From positions 62,001 to 126,000 of the forward strand of contig NZ_CANSMR010000003.1 in NCBI RefSeq assembly GCF_947648125.1: a stretch of DNA of 64,000 nucleotides. Direction: 5' to 3'. The stretch is from an uncultured Bradyrhizobium sp. Its GTDB lineage: Bacteria > Pseudomonadota > Alphaproteobacteria > Rhizobiales > Xanthobacteraceae. The notes below the pieces were generated by a model that was given only the letters and a program-made list of their open reading frames with translations, searched no databases and was not told where the DNA came from. Positions 44,743-52,862 of the stretch are shown here, piece after piece (the stretch's first letter is position 1; each line of letters opens with the position of its first letter). Made by a program: the position numbers and the translations under genes.

Positions 44743-45426
44743 ATGCCCGAGCGCTTCATCAAATCCGAGCCTTACGCCTGGCCTTACAATGGCGACCTGC
44801 GCCCGCAAAACACCGCGCTCATCATCATCGACATGCAGACCGATTTCTGTGGCGTCGGCGGCTATGTCGACAAGATGGGTTACGACCTCTCGCTGACCCG
44901 GGCGCCAATCGAACCGATCAAGAAGCTGCTGGCGGTGATGCGCGCGCAGGGCTTTCACATCATCCACACCCGCGAAGGCCACCGCCCTGACCTTGCCGAC
45001 CTGCCCGCCAACAAGCGCTGGCGCTCGCGCCAGATCGGCGCCGGCATCGGCGATCCCGGCCCCTGCGGCCGCATCCTGGTGCGCGGCGAGCCGGGCTGGG
45101 AGATCATCCCCGATCTCGCGCCGCTGCCCGGCGAGCCCATCATCGACAAGCCGGGAAAAGGCTCGTTCTGCGCCACCGACCTCGAGCTGATGCTGCGGCT
45201 GCGCGGCATCGAGAACATCGTGCTGACAGGCATCACCACCGACGTCTGTGTCCACACCACGATGCGCGAGGCCAACGACCGCGGCTTCGAATGCGTGCTG
45301 GTCGAGGATTGCTGCGGCGCGACCGACCGGAGCAACCACGACCACGCGCTGAAGATGATCAAGATGCAAGGCGGCGTGTTCGGCGCGGTAACCAAATCCG
45401 CCGACCTGATCGGGGCGCTGTCGTGA
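44743..45426 (+). CDS. cysteine hydrolase, biuret amidohydrolase-like (in transport operon)
   Basis: The 227-residue isochorismatase-superfamily protein has Asp30 in [11 protein letters not shown], Lys136 in [12 protein letters not shown] and Cys169 in [11 protein letters not shown]. Its [17 protein letters not shown] segment matches the biuret-hydrolase group and the paralogue at 34024-34701. It sits between the permease and ATPase genes, and its TGA overlaps the GTG of the ATPase gene. It probably hydrolyses a compound imported by the same system, such as a ureide, biuret or carbamoyl intermediate. Confidence 0.9.
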   Translation: MPERFIKSEPYAWPYNGDLRPQNTALIIIDMQTDFCGVGGYVDKMGYDLSLTRAPIEPIKKLLAVMRAQGFHIIHTREGHRPDLADLPANKRWRSRQIGAGIGDPGPCGRILVRGEPGWEIIPDLAPLPGEPIIDKPGKGSFCATDLELMLRLRGIENIVLTGITTDVCVHTTMREANDRGFECVLVEDCCGATDRSNHDHALKMIKMQGGVFGAVTKSADLIGALS

Positions 45427-46955
45427 TCATCGGCGAACCGCCCGCACCCTCAGGCGCGTTCGGCGTCGACGCCATCGCCATGACCATGCGGTTCGGCGAC
45501 TTCACAGCGCTCGACAATGTCGAGCTCAAGGTACGGCCCGGCTCGTTCCACGCCTTGCTTGGCGAGAACGGCGCGGGCAAGAGCACGCTCGTGAAATGCA
45601 TCATGGGCTATTACCACGCGACCGAAGGCGACATCCTCGTCGGCGGCCGCCAGCAGACCATCGCCAACCCCAAGAACGCACATGCGCTCGGGCTCGGCAT
45701 GGTTTACCAGCACTTTACCCTCGTGCCGGCGATGACGGTCGCCGAGAACCTGGTACTGGCGCGCGATGATGTGCCGGCCGTGGTCGACTGGCGCAAGGAG
45801 AAGAAAGAACTCGAGGCTTTCCTGGCGCGGATGCCGTTCAAGGTGCCGCTCGACGCAAAGGTCTCCGACATCTCCGCCGGCGAGCGGCAGAAATGCGAGA
45901 TCCTCAAGCAGCTTTATCTGAAGCGCCGCTTCCTGATCCTGGACGAGCCGACCTCGGTGCTGACGCCGGGCGAGGCCGACGAGGTGCTCGGCATGCTGCG
46001 CGCGATGGTGGTCGCGGGCGAACTCACCATCCTGATGATCACGCACAAGTTCCGCGAGGTGATGGCGTTTGCCGACGACGTCACGATCCTGCGCCGCGGC
46101 AAGCTTGCCGGCACCGGCCGGGTCGCCGATCTCACGCCGGACGAGATGGCCCGCACCATGATCGGCGCCGAGCAGTTGACCGTGCAGCCGCCGCGCACCG
46201 GTGAGACCGGCGCACCCCGGCTCGAGCTCGACAGGCTCACCGCGCTCGACGATGCCGGCGCCATTGCCGTGCACGGCGTGTCGCTGACGGTGAAGAGCGG
46301 CGAGATCGTCGGCATCGCCGGCGTCTCCGGTAATGGCCAGCGCCAGCTCGTCGAGGTGCTGGCCGGCCAGCGCGAAGCGGAGGGCGGGGTGATCCGCGTC
46401 CAGGGCGAGGCCTACGCGGCGAGCAGCGAGGAGATGCGCCGCCACAAGATGTCGCTGCTGCCTGAAGAGCCGCTGAAGAACGCCTGCGTCGGCGGCATGA
46501 GCGTCGCCGACAACATCGCGTTCCGCGAGTTCGACCGCGCCCCGTTCGCGCGCGGCGGCTGGTGGCTAAATCGGTCGGCCTTCCGCCAGGATGCCGAGCG
46601 CAAGATCAACCGCTACAAGATCAAGACCCGCACGCCGGAGACGCCGATTGCGGCGCTGTCGGGCGGCAATGTGCAACGCGCGGTGCTGGCGCGCGAGCTC
46701 TCGGGCGACGTCGAGGTGCTGATTGCCGCCAACCCGTGCTTCGGGCTCGACTTCGCGGCGGTGGCGCAGATCCACGCCGAGATCATGGCCGCCCGCAATC
46801 GCGGCGCCGCGGTGCTGCTGGTCAGCGAAGACCTCGACGAGCTGCTGGAGCTGTCGGACCGGCTGGTCGTGATGTTCCACGGCGCGTTCGTTCATGAGGC
46901 CCGTGCCAGCGAGGCCGACCTCACGGAAATCGGCCGGCATATGGCCGGGCACTAG
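45423..46955 (+). CDS. ABC transporter ATP-binding protein, nucleoside type (double ATPase)
   Basis: GTG 45423 gives 510 residues with two ATPase domains. The first is canonical ([35 protein letters not shown]). The second has GVSGNGQRQ in place of Walker A and [15 protein letters not shown] with [11 protein letters not shown] in place of Walker B, the usual degenerate second half of the nucleoside/ribose-type ATPases. It completes the BMP importer and ends 4 bp from the convergent allantoinase gene. Confidence 0.92.
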   Translation: MIIGEPPAPSGAFGVDAIAMTMRFGDFTALDNVELKVRPGSFHALLGENGAGKSTLVKCIMGYYHATEGDILVGGRQQTIANPKNAHALGLGMVYQHFTLVPAMTVAENLVLARDDVPAVVDWRKEKKELEAFLARMPFKVPLDAKVSDISAGERQKCEILKQLYLKRRFLILDEPTSVLTPGEADEVLGMLRAMVVAGELTILMITHKFREVMAFADDVTILRRGKLAGTGRVADLTPDEMARTMIGAEQLTVQPPRTGETGAPRLELDRLTALDDAGAIAVHGVSLTVKSGEIVGIAGVSGNGQRQLVEVLAGQREAEGGVIRVQGEAYAASSEEMRRHKMSLLPEEPLKNACVGGMSVADNIAFREFDRAPFARGGWWLNRSAFRQDAERKINRYKIKTRTPETPIAALSGGNVQRAVLARELSGDVEVLIAANPCFGLDFAAVAQIHAEIMAARNRGAAVLLVSEDLDELLELSDRLVVMFHGAFVHEARASEADLTEIGRHMAGH

Positions 46956-46959
46956 CCCG

Positions 46960-47898
46960 CTAGCCGATCTCGAATGCTTCAGTGGCGAGATGCTTCAGAT
47001 TGGTGTGCCAATGCTCGGCGATCGCGAGCCGGGTCGGCACCCAGACACGTTCGTGCTTCTGGATGTAATCGAGGAAGCGCATCAGCGCAGCGGCGCGGCC
47101 GGGACGGCCGACGACGCGGCAATGCAGGCCGATCGACATCATCTTAGGGAACGTCGCGCCCTCGGCATAGAGTACGTCAAAGCTGTCCTTCAGGTAGGTG
47201 TAGAACTCGTCGCCGCCGCCAAAACCCTGCGGGTTGATGAAGCGCATGTCGTTGGCATCGAGCGTATACGGGATCACGAGATGCGGCTCGGTTCCGGCTG
47301 CCTTGATCCAGTACGGCAGATCGTCGGCGTAGGAATCGCAGAGATAGCGCAGGCCGCCCGCCTCCATCAGAAGCCGCAGCGTGTTGATCGAGGAGCGGCC
47401 GGTGTACCAGCCGAGCGGCCGCGCGCCGGTCGCTTCGGTATGCACGGCGATGGCGCGCGCGATCTCCTCGCGCTCTTCGTCCTCCGACATGTCTTTGTGC
47501 TCGACCCAGCGCAGGCTGTGGCTCGCGATGTCCCAGCCTGCTTCCTGCATCGCCGCGACCACATCCGGATTGCGCTTCAGCGCCATCGCGACGCCGAACA
47601 CCGTGGCCGGCAGCTTCCGCTCGGTGAACATCCGCCACAGCCGCCAGAAGCCGGCGCGCGAGCCATATTCGAACATGGTCTCGATATTGGCGTGACGCTG
47701 GCCGACCCAGGGCTGCGCGCCCAGCACATCGGACAGGAACGCTTCCGAGGCACGATCTCCGTGCAGGATGTTGTTCTCGCCGCCCTCCTCGAAATTGACC
47801 ACGAACTGCACGGCAACGCGCGCAGCGTCGGGCCATTTCGGATCCGGCGGGTTACGGCCGTAGCCGCGGAGATCGCGCGGATAGCGGGCCTCGGTCAC
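46960..47898 (-). CDS. puuE: allantoinase, PuuE type (polysaccharide-deacetylase fold)
   Basis: The sequence VTEARYPRDLRGYGRNPPDPKWPDAARVAVQFVVNFEEGGE is a signature of cofactor-independent PuuE allantoinases. The NodB-like barrel follows (ETMFEYGSRAGFWRL, HSLRWVEHKDMSEDEE). It opens allantoin to allantoate in purine breakdown. GTG 47898 is preferred (312 residues) because it sits 1 bp after the DUF3830 stop; an in-frame ATG at 47931 would lie inside that gene. It is convergent with the nucleoside ABC operon. Confidence 0.92.
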   Translation of the reverse strand: MTEARYPRDLRGYGRNPPDPKWPDAARVAVQFVVNFEEGGENNILHGDRASEAFLSDVLGAQPWVGQRHANIETMFEYGSRAGFWRLWRMFTERKLPATVFGVAMALKRNPDVVAAMQEAGWDIASHSLRWVEHKDMSEDEEREEIARAIAVHTEATGARPLGWYTGRSSINTLRLLMEAGGLRYLCDSYADDLPYWIKAAGTEPHLVIPYTLDANDMRFINPQGFGGGDEFYTYLKDSFDVLYAEGATFPKMMSIGLHCRVVGRPGRAAALMRFLDYIQKHERVWVPTRLAIAEHWHTNLKHLATEAFEIG

Positions 47899-47899
47899 A

Positions 47900-48313
47900 T
47901 CAGATTTCCTCGAAGCGGATCTGCTGCGCACCCTTCCACAACACGGTCTTGCCGAACGCGGTGAGGTTCTCGAGCCCCGAGGTCAGCGTGATGAAATGAT
48001 TGCCGGCGAGCTGGCCCATCTTGCTGGCGAAGTGCACGCCGCCATAGGCGAGCAGGATCTCTGTCTCGCTGATGCCGCCCGGGTAGAGGATGATCTGGCC
48101 CGGCGCCGGATAGCTGGTGTGGTTCTCGTAGGAGACGCCGAAATCGAGATCGCCGAGCGGCATCCAGACGCCCTCGCCGCTCCAGCGCACATGGATCGCC
48201 TGGCTCTCGAACGGCATCGCCTTGCGGAACGCGGCGACCGTCTTCGGCGCGAGCTGCTCCTCGAAACGGGCGTCAAAGGTGAACTCGCCGGCGCGGACAA
48301 TCAGTTTGCTCAT
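47900..48313 (-). CDS. DUF3830 protein, cyclophilin-like fold
   Basis: ATG 48313, with GAGAG upstream, gives 137 residues. The pattern GEFTFDARFEEQLAPKTVAAFRKAMPFESQAIHVRWSGEGVWMPLGD and ENHTSYPAPGQIILYPGG is typical of DUF3830/cyclophilin-like proteins. No reaction is established for the family. It is immediately upstream of and co-transcribed with the allantoinase, so a role in ureide metabolism is inferred. Confidence 0.85.
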   Translation of the reverse strand: MSKLIVRAGEFTFDARFEEQLAPKTVAAFRKAMPFESQAIHVRWSGEGVWMPLGDLDFGVSYENHTSYPAPGQIILYPGGISETEILLAYGGVHFASKMGQLAGNHFITLTSGLENLTAFGKTVLWKGAQQIRFEEI

Positions 48314-48474
48314 CGAACTCTCGTGGGTGGGCTGGACAGAATGATGCCCCAACCTTTGACGCCGGCCCGCGCCGGACGCAAGGCCGATTCCGGCGCCAGA
48401 TGCCGGTTTTTTGCCGCAACGCCGCCCGCGGCAACGCAGATTTGAGCAGGGTTGCGTTGCACCCCGGCTCCCCG

Positions 48475-48500
48475 TTTGCGAACCTCTCCGCATTCGCAAA
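48475..48500. promoter_or_regulatory. inverted repeat overlapping the SDR ribosome binding site
   Basis: TTTGCGAA (48475-48482) and TTCGCAAA (48493-48500) are perfect inverted arms with a 10-bp spacer. The right arm runs into AAAGGAGG, the ribosome binding site of the SDR gene. It could be an operator or an RNA hairpin that hides the ribosome site. Confidence 0.45.
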
Positions 48501-48512
48501 GGAGGACGGCCG

Positions 48513-49247
48513 ATGACGACAAACAGTCAGCACGGACATGTGGCGCTGGTGACCGGCGGCTCGCGCGGCATTGGTGCTGCCATCGTCAAGATGCTGGCGG
48601 ACGCTGGCGCTGCCGTCGCCATCAATTACCGCGAGCGGTCGGCTGAAGCGGAAACGCTGGCAAAGGGCATCATCGCTGCCGGCGGCCGCGCCGTCGCGAT
48701 TGGCGCTGACGTCTCGGAAGCGGCCGCCGTCGCCGGGCTGGTCGACCGCGCCAACTCCGAGCTCGGCCCGGTCGACATCCTCGTCAACAATGCGGGGATC
48801 GCGATCGTCAGGGGCGTCGACGACCTCACCGAAGAGGATTTCGACCGCACCATCGCGGTCAACCTCAAATCGGCGTTTCTCTGCACGCAAGCTGTGCTGC
48901 CGATGATGCGCACCCGGAAATGGGGCCGCATCGTCAACATCTCCTCCGGCGCGGCGCGCGGTGCCGGCGCGATCGGGCCGCATTACAACGCGTCGAAGGC
49001 GGCGATGGAGGGCCTGACCCGCGGCTATGCCGCGCGCCTCGTCAAGGAAGGCATCACCGTCAACGCCGTTGCGCCCTCGCTGATCGAGACCGACATGATG
49101 AAGGGACAGAGCGGTCTGGTCAGCCGAATCCCGATCGGCCGCTTCGGCACCGCCGAGGAAGTCGCGCAGGCCGTGATGCTGCTGGTCAATAATCCTTACA
49201 TGACCGGGCAGACCATCGCGATGAGCGGCGGCATGGCGTTCAACTAG
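48513..49247 (+). CDS. SDR-family oxidoreductase (FabG-like)
   Basis: The 244-residue protein has the complete SDR active site: VTGGSRGIG (residues 13-21), NNAG (92-95), Ser145 region NISSGA, Tyr158 and Lys162 in HYNASKAA. It is an NAD(P)(H)-dependent keto-reductase or alcohol dehydrogenase. ATG 48513 follows AAAGGAGG. It stands alone before the trp attenuator. Confidence 0.92.
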   Translation: MTTNSQHGHVALVTGGSRGIGAAIVKMLADAGAAVAINYRERSAEAETLAKGIIAAGGRAVAIGADVSEAAAVAGLVDRANSELGPVDILVNNAGIAIVRGVDDLTEEDFDRTIAVNLKSAFLCTQAVLPMMRTRKWGRIVNISSGAARGAGAIGPHYNASKAAMEGLTRGYAARLVKEGITVNAVAPSLIETDMMKGQSGLVSRIPIGRFGTAEEVAQAVMLLVNNPYMTGQTIAMSGGMAFN

Positions 49248-49257
49248 GCATGCTGGC

Positions 49258-49286
49258 TTGACCGCATCGCAGGTTTGCCCTACCGC
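49258..49286 (+). promoter_or_regulatory. candidate promoter of the trpL-trpS transcript
   Basis: TTGACC (49258-49263) and TACCGC (49281-49286) are separated by 17 bp. The predicted start of transcription falls at or beside the leader ATG 49294, which would make the leader mRNA leaderless, as described for the rhizobial trpE leader. The -10 match is weak. Confidence 0.45.
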
Positions 49287-49293
49287 TTGCGGC

Positions 49294-49341
49294 ATGAACC
49301 GATCGAACCTCATCGCCAATCTCTGGTGGCTCGCCGACTGA
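49294..49341 (+). CDS. trpL: trp leader peptide (attenuator), Trp-Trp
   Basis: ATG 49294 opens a 15-codon frame MNRSNLIANLWWLAD ending at TGA 49339-49341, with two adjacent UGG codons at 49324-49329. No ribosome binding site is visible, which fits initiation at a transcript 5' end. The tandem Trp codons, the following competing hairpins and the downstream trpS gene make this a ribosome-sensing leader peptide. Confidence 0.8.
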   Translation: MNRSNLIANLWWLAD

Positions 49342-49398
49342 AAGGCGGGCCGAACGCGTTCATGCATTTTCGGGGCCGCCGCATTGGGCGGCCTTTTT
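49328..49398 (+). ncRNA. trpS attenuator RNA (competing hairpins with intrinsic terminator)
   Basis: Segment 1 (GGCTCGCC, 49328-49335) can pair with segment 2 (GGCGGGCC, 49344-49351) with one G-U pair. Segment 2 can instead pair with segment 3 (GGGGCCGCC, 49372-49380) as the antiterminator. Segment 3 pairs with segment 4 (GGCGGCC, 49387-49393) as a 7-bp terminator stem followed by TTTTT (49394-49398). Stalling at the Trp codons would cover segment 1 and free the 2:3 antiterminator. Confidence 0.78.
49374..49398 (+). terminator. intrinsic terminator of the trpS attenuator
   Basis: GGCCGCC (49374-49380), loop GCATTG, GGCGGCC (49387-49393), then five T. It lies 32 bp after the leader stop and 57 bp before the trpS ATG. 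Confidence 0.85.
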
Positions 49399-49454
49399 GT
49401 TTGGCATCATCCAGCCCGCATGCGGTGTCCCCATTCAACCGAATGGAGATACAA

Positions 49455-50456
49455 ATGACCAAACCGATCATCCTCACCGGCGACCGCACCACCGGGCCGC
49501 TGCATCTCGGCCATTACGCCGGCTCGCTCCGAAGCCGCCTGACGTATCAGGACAGCCACGAGCAGTTCCTGCTGCTCGCCGACATGCAGGCGCTGACCGA
49601 CAATGCGCACGACATCGGCAAAGTCCGCAGCAACGTCATCGAGGTCGCACTGGATTATCTTGCCGTCGGGATCGATCCCGGCCGCACCTCGATCTGCCTG
49701 CAATCGCAGCTCCCGGCGTTGGCGGAACTGTCGATGCTCTATCTCAACCTCGTCACCGTCGCGCGGCTGGAACGCAACCCCACCATCAAGGACGAGATCC
49801 GCGCACGCGGTTTCGGACGCGACATCCCGGCGGGCTTCCTGTGCTACCCCGTGGCGCAGGCCGCCGATATCACCGCGTTTCGCGCCACAATCGTGCCGGT
49901 CGGCGAGGACCAAGCGCCCCTGATCGAGCAGACCAACGAGATCGTCCGCCGCGTCAACGCGCTCGCCGGCCGCACGTTGCTGCAGGAAGCCGAAGCCATC
50001 ATCCCGCGCGCGGGACGGCTGCCCGGTGTCGACGGACGCGCGAAGATGAGCAAGTCCGCAGGCAACGCGATTCCGCTCTCGGCTTCACCTGATGACATCT
50101 CGGCTGCCGTGCGTGCGATGTTCACCGATCCCGATCATCTGTGTGTCGCCGATCCCGGCAAGGTCGAGGGCAATGTCGTCTTCACCTATCTCGACGCGTT
50201 CGACGACGATCGCGACGCCGTCGAGGAACTGAAGGCGCGCTATCGGCGCGGCGGTCTCGGCGATACGACCGTCAAGCGGCGGCTGGAGGATATCCTGCAA
50301 GCCCTGATCGCGCCGATCCGGACACGACGCGCCGAGCTGGCCAACGATCGCGGCCATGTCACTGAGGTGATCAGGCGCGGAACCCTGAAGGCGCGGGAGG
50401 TTACGGAGCGCACCAGGCGCGACATCATGGCGGGGCTCGGCTTGTTCCAGCTCTGA
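49455..50456 (+). CDS. trpS: tryptophanyl-tRNA synthetase, Firmicutes-type variant
   Basis: ATG 49455, with GGAG six bases upstream, gives 333 residues. The start MTKPIILTGDRTTGPLHLGHYAGSL carries the class I HIGH-type motif (HLGH), and the KMSKS loop appears as GRAKMSKSAGN. In most proteobacterial TrpRS the first motif is SGxQPSG...GN. The GDRxTGxLHxGHYVGSL form, and long stretches such as ALAELSMLYLNLVTVARLERNPT, are what I know from streptococcal and clostridial TrpRS. This suggests an acquired second enzyme. It charges tRNA-Trp. The upstream attenuator should raise expression when charged tRNA-Trp falls. Confidence 0.93.
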   Translation: MTKPIILTGDRTTGPLHLGHYAGSLRSRLTYQDSHEQFLLLADMQALTDNAHDIGKVRSNVIEVALDYLAVGIDPGRTSICLQSQLPALAELSMLYLNLVTVARLERNPTIKDEIRARGFGRDIPAGFLCYPVAQAADITAFRATIVPVGEDQAPLIEQTNEIVRRVNALAGRTLLQEAEAIIPRAGRLPGVDGRAKMSKSAGNAIPLSASPDDISAAVRAMFTDPDHLCVADPGKVEGNVVFTYLDAFDDDRDAVEELKARYRRGGLGDTTVKRRLEDILQALIAPIRTRRAELANDRGHVTEVIRRGTLKAREVTERTRRDIMAGLGLFQL

Positions 50457-50568
50457 ACGCGCCGTCATCAAAGCGTGGCAGGAATCTGGCCGCGCATGAG
50501 GCCTGGGCGCATGAACATCCGCCATCGCTAGGCGCGCTCAGCCCCCGCGCGCATTGAGCCGGTCGTCG

Positions 50569-51459
50569 TCAGCTCACGCGAATGCGATAGCCCAGCGACT
50601 GACGTGCGCCCGGCGCGATGTGCATCAAGCCAGGCTTGTCGGCGAACTCGCCATCAAACTCCGCGGGGCTGGCAAAACCGTGCCACGGCTCGATGCAGAG
50701 GAACGGTGCGCCGCCGACCTTCGACCAGATGCCGAGTTCGCGGAAGCCGCGCCAGGAAATTTCGATCGCCGGGCCTTGCGTGGCTGCTGCCGGGCCTAGT
50801 GTCGCCGTGAAGAGCACCGATGTACTTGCGACCTGATCGAAGATCATCGCGTCGTCATCGAACAGCTCCTCCGACAGCGCAAGCGTTCTGCCCTTGACCG
50901 GATTGGGTTCAGGCTGCGGCCGCATCAATCCATCCTTCAACCGCCGGATCGGCGCAGGTTCAGTCTTGCCGAAGGCCAGCGTGTAAGCCTCCTTCGGCAG
51001 CCCCGGCACCAGCGGCCAGTTGAAAGCGGGATGACCGCCGAGCGAGGCCGGCAGCATCTCGTCGCCGATGTTGATGATATCGAAGGCCACGTCGAGATCG
51101 GCGTCGCCGACGGTGTAGGTAATCTCCAGCCTGAACGCGAACGGATAGCGCGCACGTGTGTCGGCATCGTCGGTCAGCGCGAGCTTGCAGGATCGCGGCC
51201 CCTGCTCGACCCATTCAAAACGCCGGTCCCGCGCAAAGCCGTGCTGCGTCATCGGATAGGTTTTGCCGTGGTGGCGCAGCGTGTCGTTCTTCAGCCGGCC
51301 GACGATCGGGAACAGGATCGGCGCGTGGCGCGGCCATTGCGGGCCGGCCTGCCACAGCAATTCGGTTCCTTCGGCATTCCTGAGCGACGACAATTCGGCG
51401 CCCTGCGCCTGAATGGTTGCTGCGATTCCGTTGCCGCGCAGCGTGTGACTGTCGCTCAT
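50569..51459 (-). CDS. aldose 1-epimerase family protein (LacX-like)
   Basis: ATG 51459 gives 296 residues. The galactose-mutarotase beta-sandwich pattern is visible: GAELSSLRNAEGTELLWQAGPQWPRHAPILFPIVGRLKNDTLRHHGKTYPMTQHGFARD, then GGHPAFNWPL and the C-terminal FLCIEPWHGFASP. The His in QHGFARD, His in GHPAFNWP and Glu in CIEPW match the catalytic set. It probably interconverts sugar anomers or phosphosugars. It is downstream of the enoyl-CoA hydratase on the same strand. Confidence 0.9.
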   Translation of the reverse strand: MSDSHTLRGNGIAATIQAQGAELSSLRNAEGTELLWQAGPQWPRHAPILFPIVGRLKNDTLRHHGKTYPMTQHGFARDRRFEWVEQGPRSCKLALTDDADTRARYPFAFRLEITYTVGDADLDVAFDIINIGDEMLPASLGGHPAFNWPLVPGLPKEAYTLAFGKTEPAPIRRLKDGLMRPQPEPNPVKGRTLALSEELFDDDAMIFDQVASTSVLFTATLGPAAATQGPAIEISWRGFRELGIWSKVGGAPFLCIEPWHGFASPAEFDGEFADKPGLMHIAPGARQSLGYRIRVS

Positions 51460-51571
51460 GCCTCGCCTCGCCGGTTGCGTCATGCCCCGACACGAGATGT
51501 TCGATGCTGGCGATGCCGTCAACCCCAAAGCGATGGGGCCGCCCGCGTGTGGCGGCCCCCTAGCCTCAAAC

Positions 51572-52339
51572 CTAACCGGTGATCTTGGAGAAGTCAGGCT
51601 GCCGCCGTTCGGCAAAGGCGGCAAAGGCCTCGCGCGCTTCCGCACTCATCAGCCGCTGCTGGAAGATTTCGCCCTCGCGCGCCATTTGCGCGCTGATCCC
51701 AGCGGGATCGCGCATCAGCGCCTTGGTATGCTGGAGCGAGCCGAACGGCCGCTTTGCGAGCGCATCCGCCGCGGCGCGTGCCATGGCGCGGAGATCTGCA
51801 AGCGGCACCACGGCATTGGCAAGGCCGATGGAGACCGCGGTTTCGGCCTCGACCGGCTCGCCGAGCGCGAACATCGCATAGGCCCGGGCATAGCCGATGC
51901 GCTGCGGCAGCAGATAGGTCGACGCCGCCTCCGGCACCAGCGCAAGATTGACGAACGGCGTGATCAGCCGCGCAGTCGGCGCGAGGTAAACGAGGTCGCA
52001 ATGCAGCAGCATGGTGGTGCCGATGCCGACCGCATTGCCCTGCACGGCGGCAACCAGTGGCCGCGTCGCCCTGGCAAGCCCGGCGAGGAAGCGCGACACG
52101 TGACGCTCGCCCTGCACGCCGCGCGACACCGCCGCGAAATCCGCGAGATCGTTGCCCGCGGTAAAGCTGTCGCCGTCGCCCTGGAGCAGCACGGCGCGGA
52201 TCGCGGGATCGCCTTCCGCGCGTTCGAGCGCGTCGGCCATCGCACCATACATCGCGTTGGTGATCGCGTTCTTCTTGTCCGGACGCGCCATCGTCACGGT
52301 GAGAACGCCACCGTCCAGCGTTACGATCACTTCACTCAT
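51572..52339 (-). CDS. enoyl-CoA hydratase/isomerase family protein
   Basis: The 255-residue protein shows the crotonase pattern: VTMARPDKKNAITNAMY, LLQGDGDSFTAGNDLADF and VAAVQGNAVGIGTTMLLHCDLVYLAPTARLITPFVNLALVPEAASTYLLP. The second catalytic position has Glu in LVPEA; the first oxyanion loop has GNDL rather than G-x-D-L of some members. The role may be fatty acid or aromatic acid CoA degradation. MarR regulator upstream (78-bp gap containing a repeat) is its probable regulator. Confidence 0.92.
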   Translation of the reverse strand: MSEVIVTLDGGVLTVTMARPDKKNAITNAMYGAMADALERAEGDPAIRAVLLQGDGDSFTAGNDLADFAAVSRGVQGERHVSRFLAGLARATRPLVAAVQGNAVGIGTTMLLHCDLVYLAPTARLITPFVNLALVPEAASTYLLPQRIGYARAYAMFALGEPVEAETAVSIGLANAVVPLADLRAMARAAADALAKRPFGSLQHTKALMRDPAGISAQMAREGEIFQQRLMSAEAREAFAAFAERRQPDFSKITG

Positions 52340-52364
52340 GTCTCACTCCTGTTGCTTGCTTCCC

Positions 52365-52417
52365 GTTTGGCGCGTTTTCTTGACGCGAACCGGTACCCAC
52401 TTCGCTTGAAAACGCTC
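52365..52417. repeat. intergenic repeat (CGCGTTTTCTTGACGCGAACCGG family)
   Basis: This segment between the MarR and enoyl-CoA hydratase genes closely matches 26150-26206. Both share GCGTTTTCTT, ACGCGAACCGGT, CCACTTCGCT and GAAAACGCTCTAG. It touches the MarR stop codon. Confidence 0.75.
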
Positions 52418-52851
52418 TAGCCGTCTCTGTCCTTCGGAAACTTCTCTTGCAGGCTGGTCAGCCAGCGCGACACCACGTCGATCTCCGCTTCCGAAAATCC
52501 GTCCATCAGGCGGTTGTTGATCACCCTGGTCCGCGTTGCAGCGCGCTTGCCGAGCTCCTGCCCCGCCACGGTCAGATGGAGCCGCTGGCTGCGCCCGTCC
52601 TCACCGTCGCGCCGGCGCTTCACGAGGCCCGCACGCTCCATCCGGTCGGCGAGCCCGGACATCGCCGACGGCACGATGTCGAGCGCCTGCGAGACGTCGC
52701 CGATCAGCGCGCCGTCATTGCGCCCAAGGAAGAACAGCACGCCAGCCTGCGCCGAGGACAGATCGTGCGCGGCCGTCTCCTGCTCGACGGCGCGTTGCAG
52801 CCGCCGATAGGCCACGGTCAGAAGAAAGATCAGCCGGTGTTCCGGTTTCAT
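52417..52851 (-). CDS. MarR-family transcriptional regulator
   Basis: The 144-residue protein has the winged HTH of MarR: ALIGDVSQALDIVPSAMSGLADRMERAGLVKRRRDGEDGRSQRLHLTVAGQEL. Dimerisation helices flank it. The start ATG 52851 lies 11 bp from a very large operator palindrome (52863-52912), which predicts autoregulation. The enoyl-CoA hydratase downstream is a likely target, and the effector may be an acyl- or aryl-CoA. Confidence 0.93.
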   Translation of the reverse strand: MKPEHRLIFLLTVAYRRLQRAVEQETAAHDLSSAQAGVLFFLGRNDGALIGDVSQALDIVPSAMSGLADRMERAGLVKRRRDGEDGRSQRLHLTVAGQELGKRAATRTRVINNRLMDGFSEAEIDVVSRWLTSLQEKFPKDRDG

Positions 52852-52862
52852 GCCGTCGTTAT

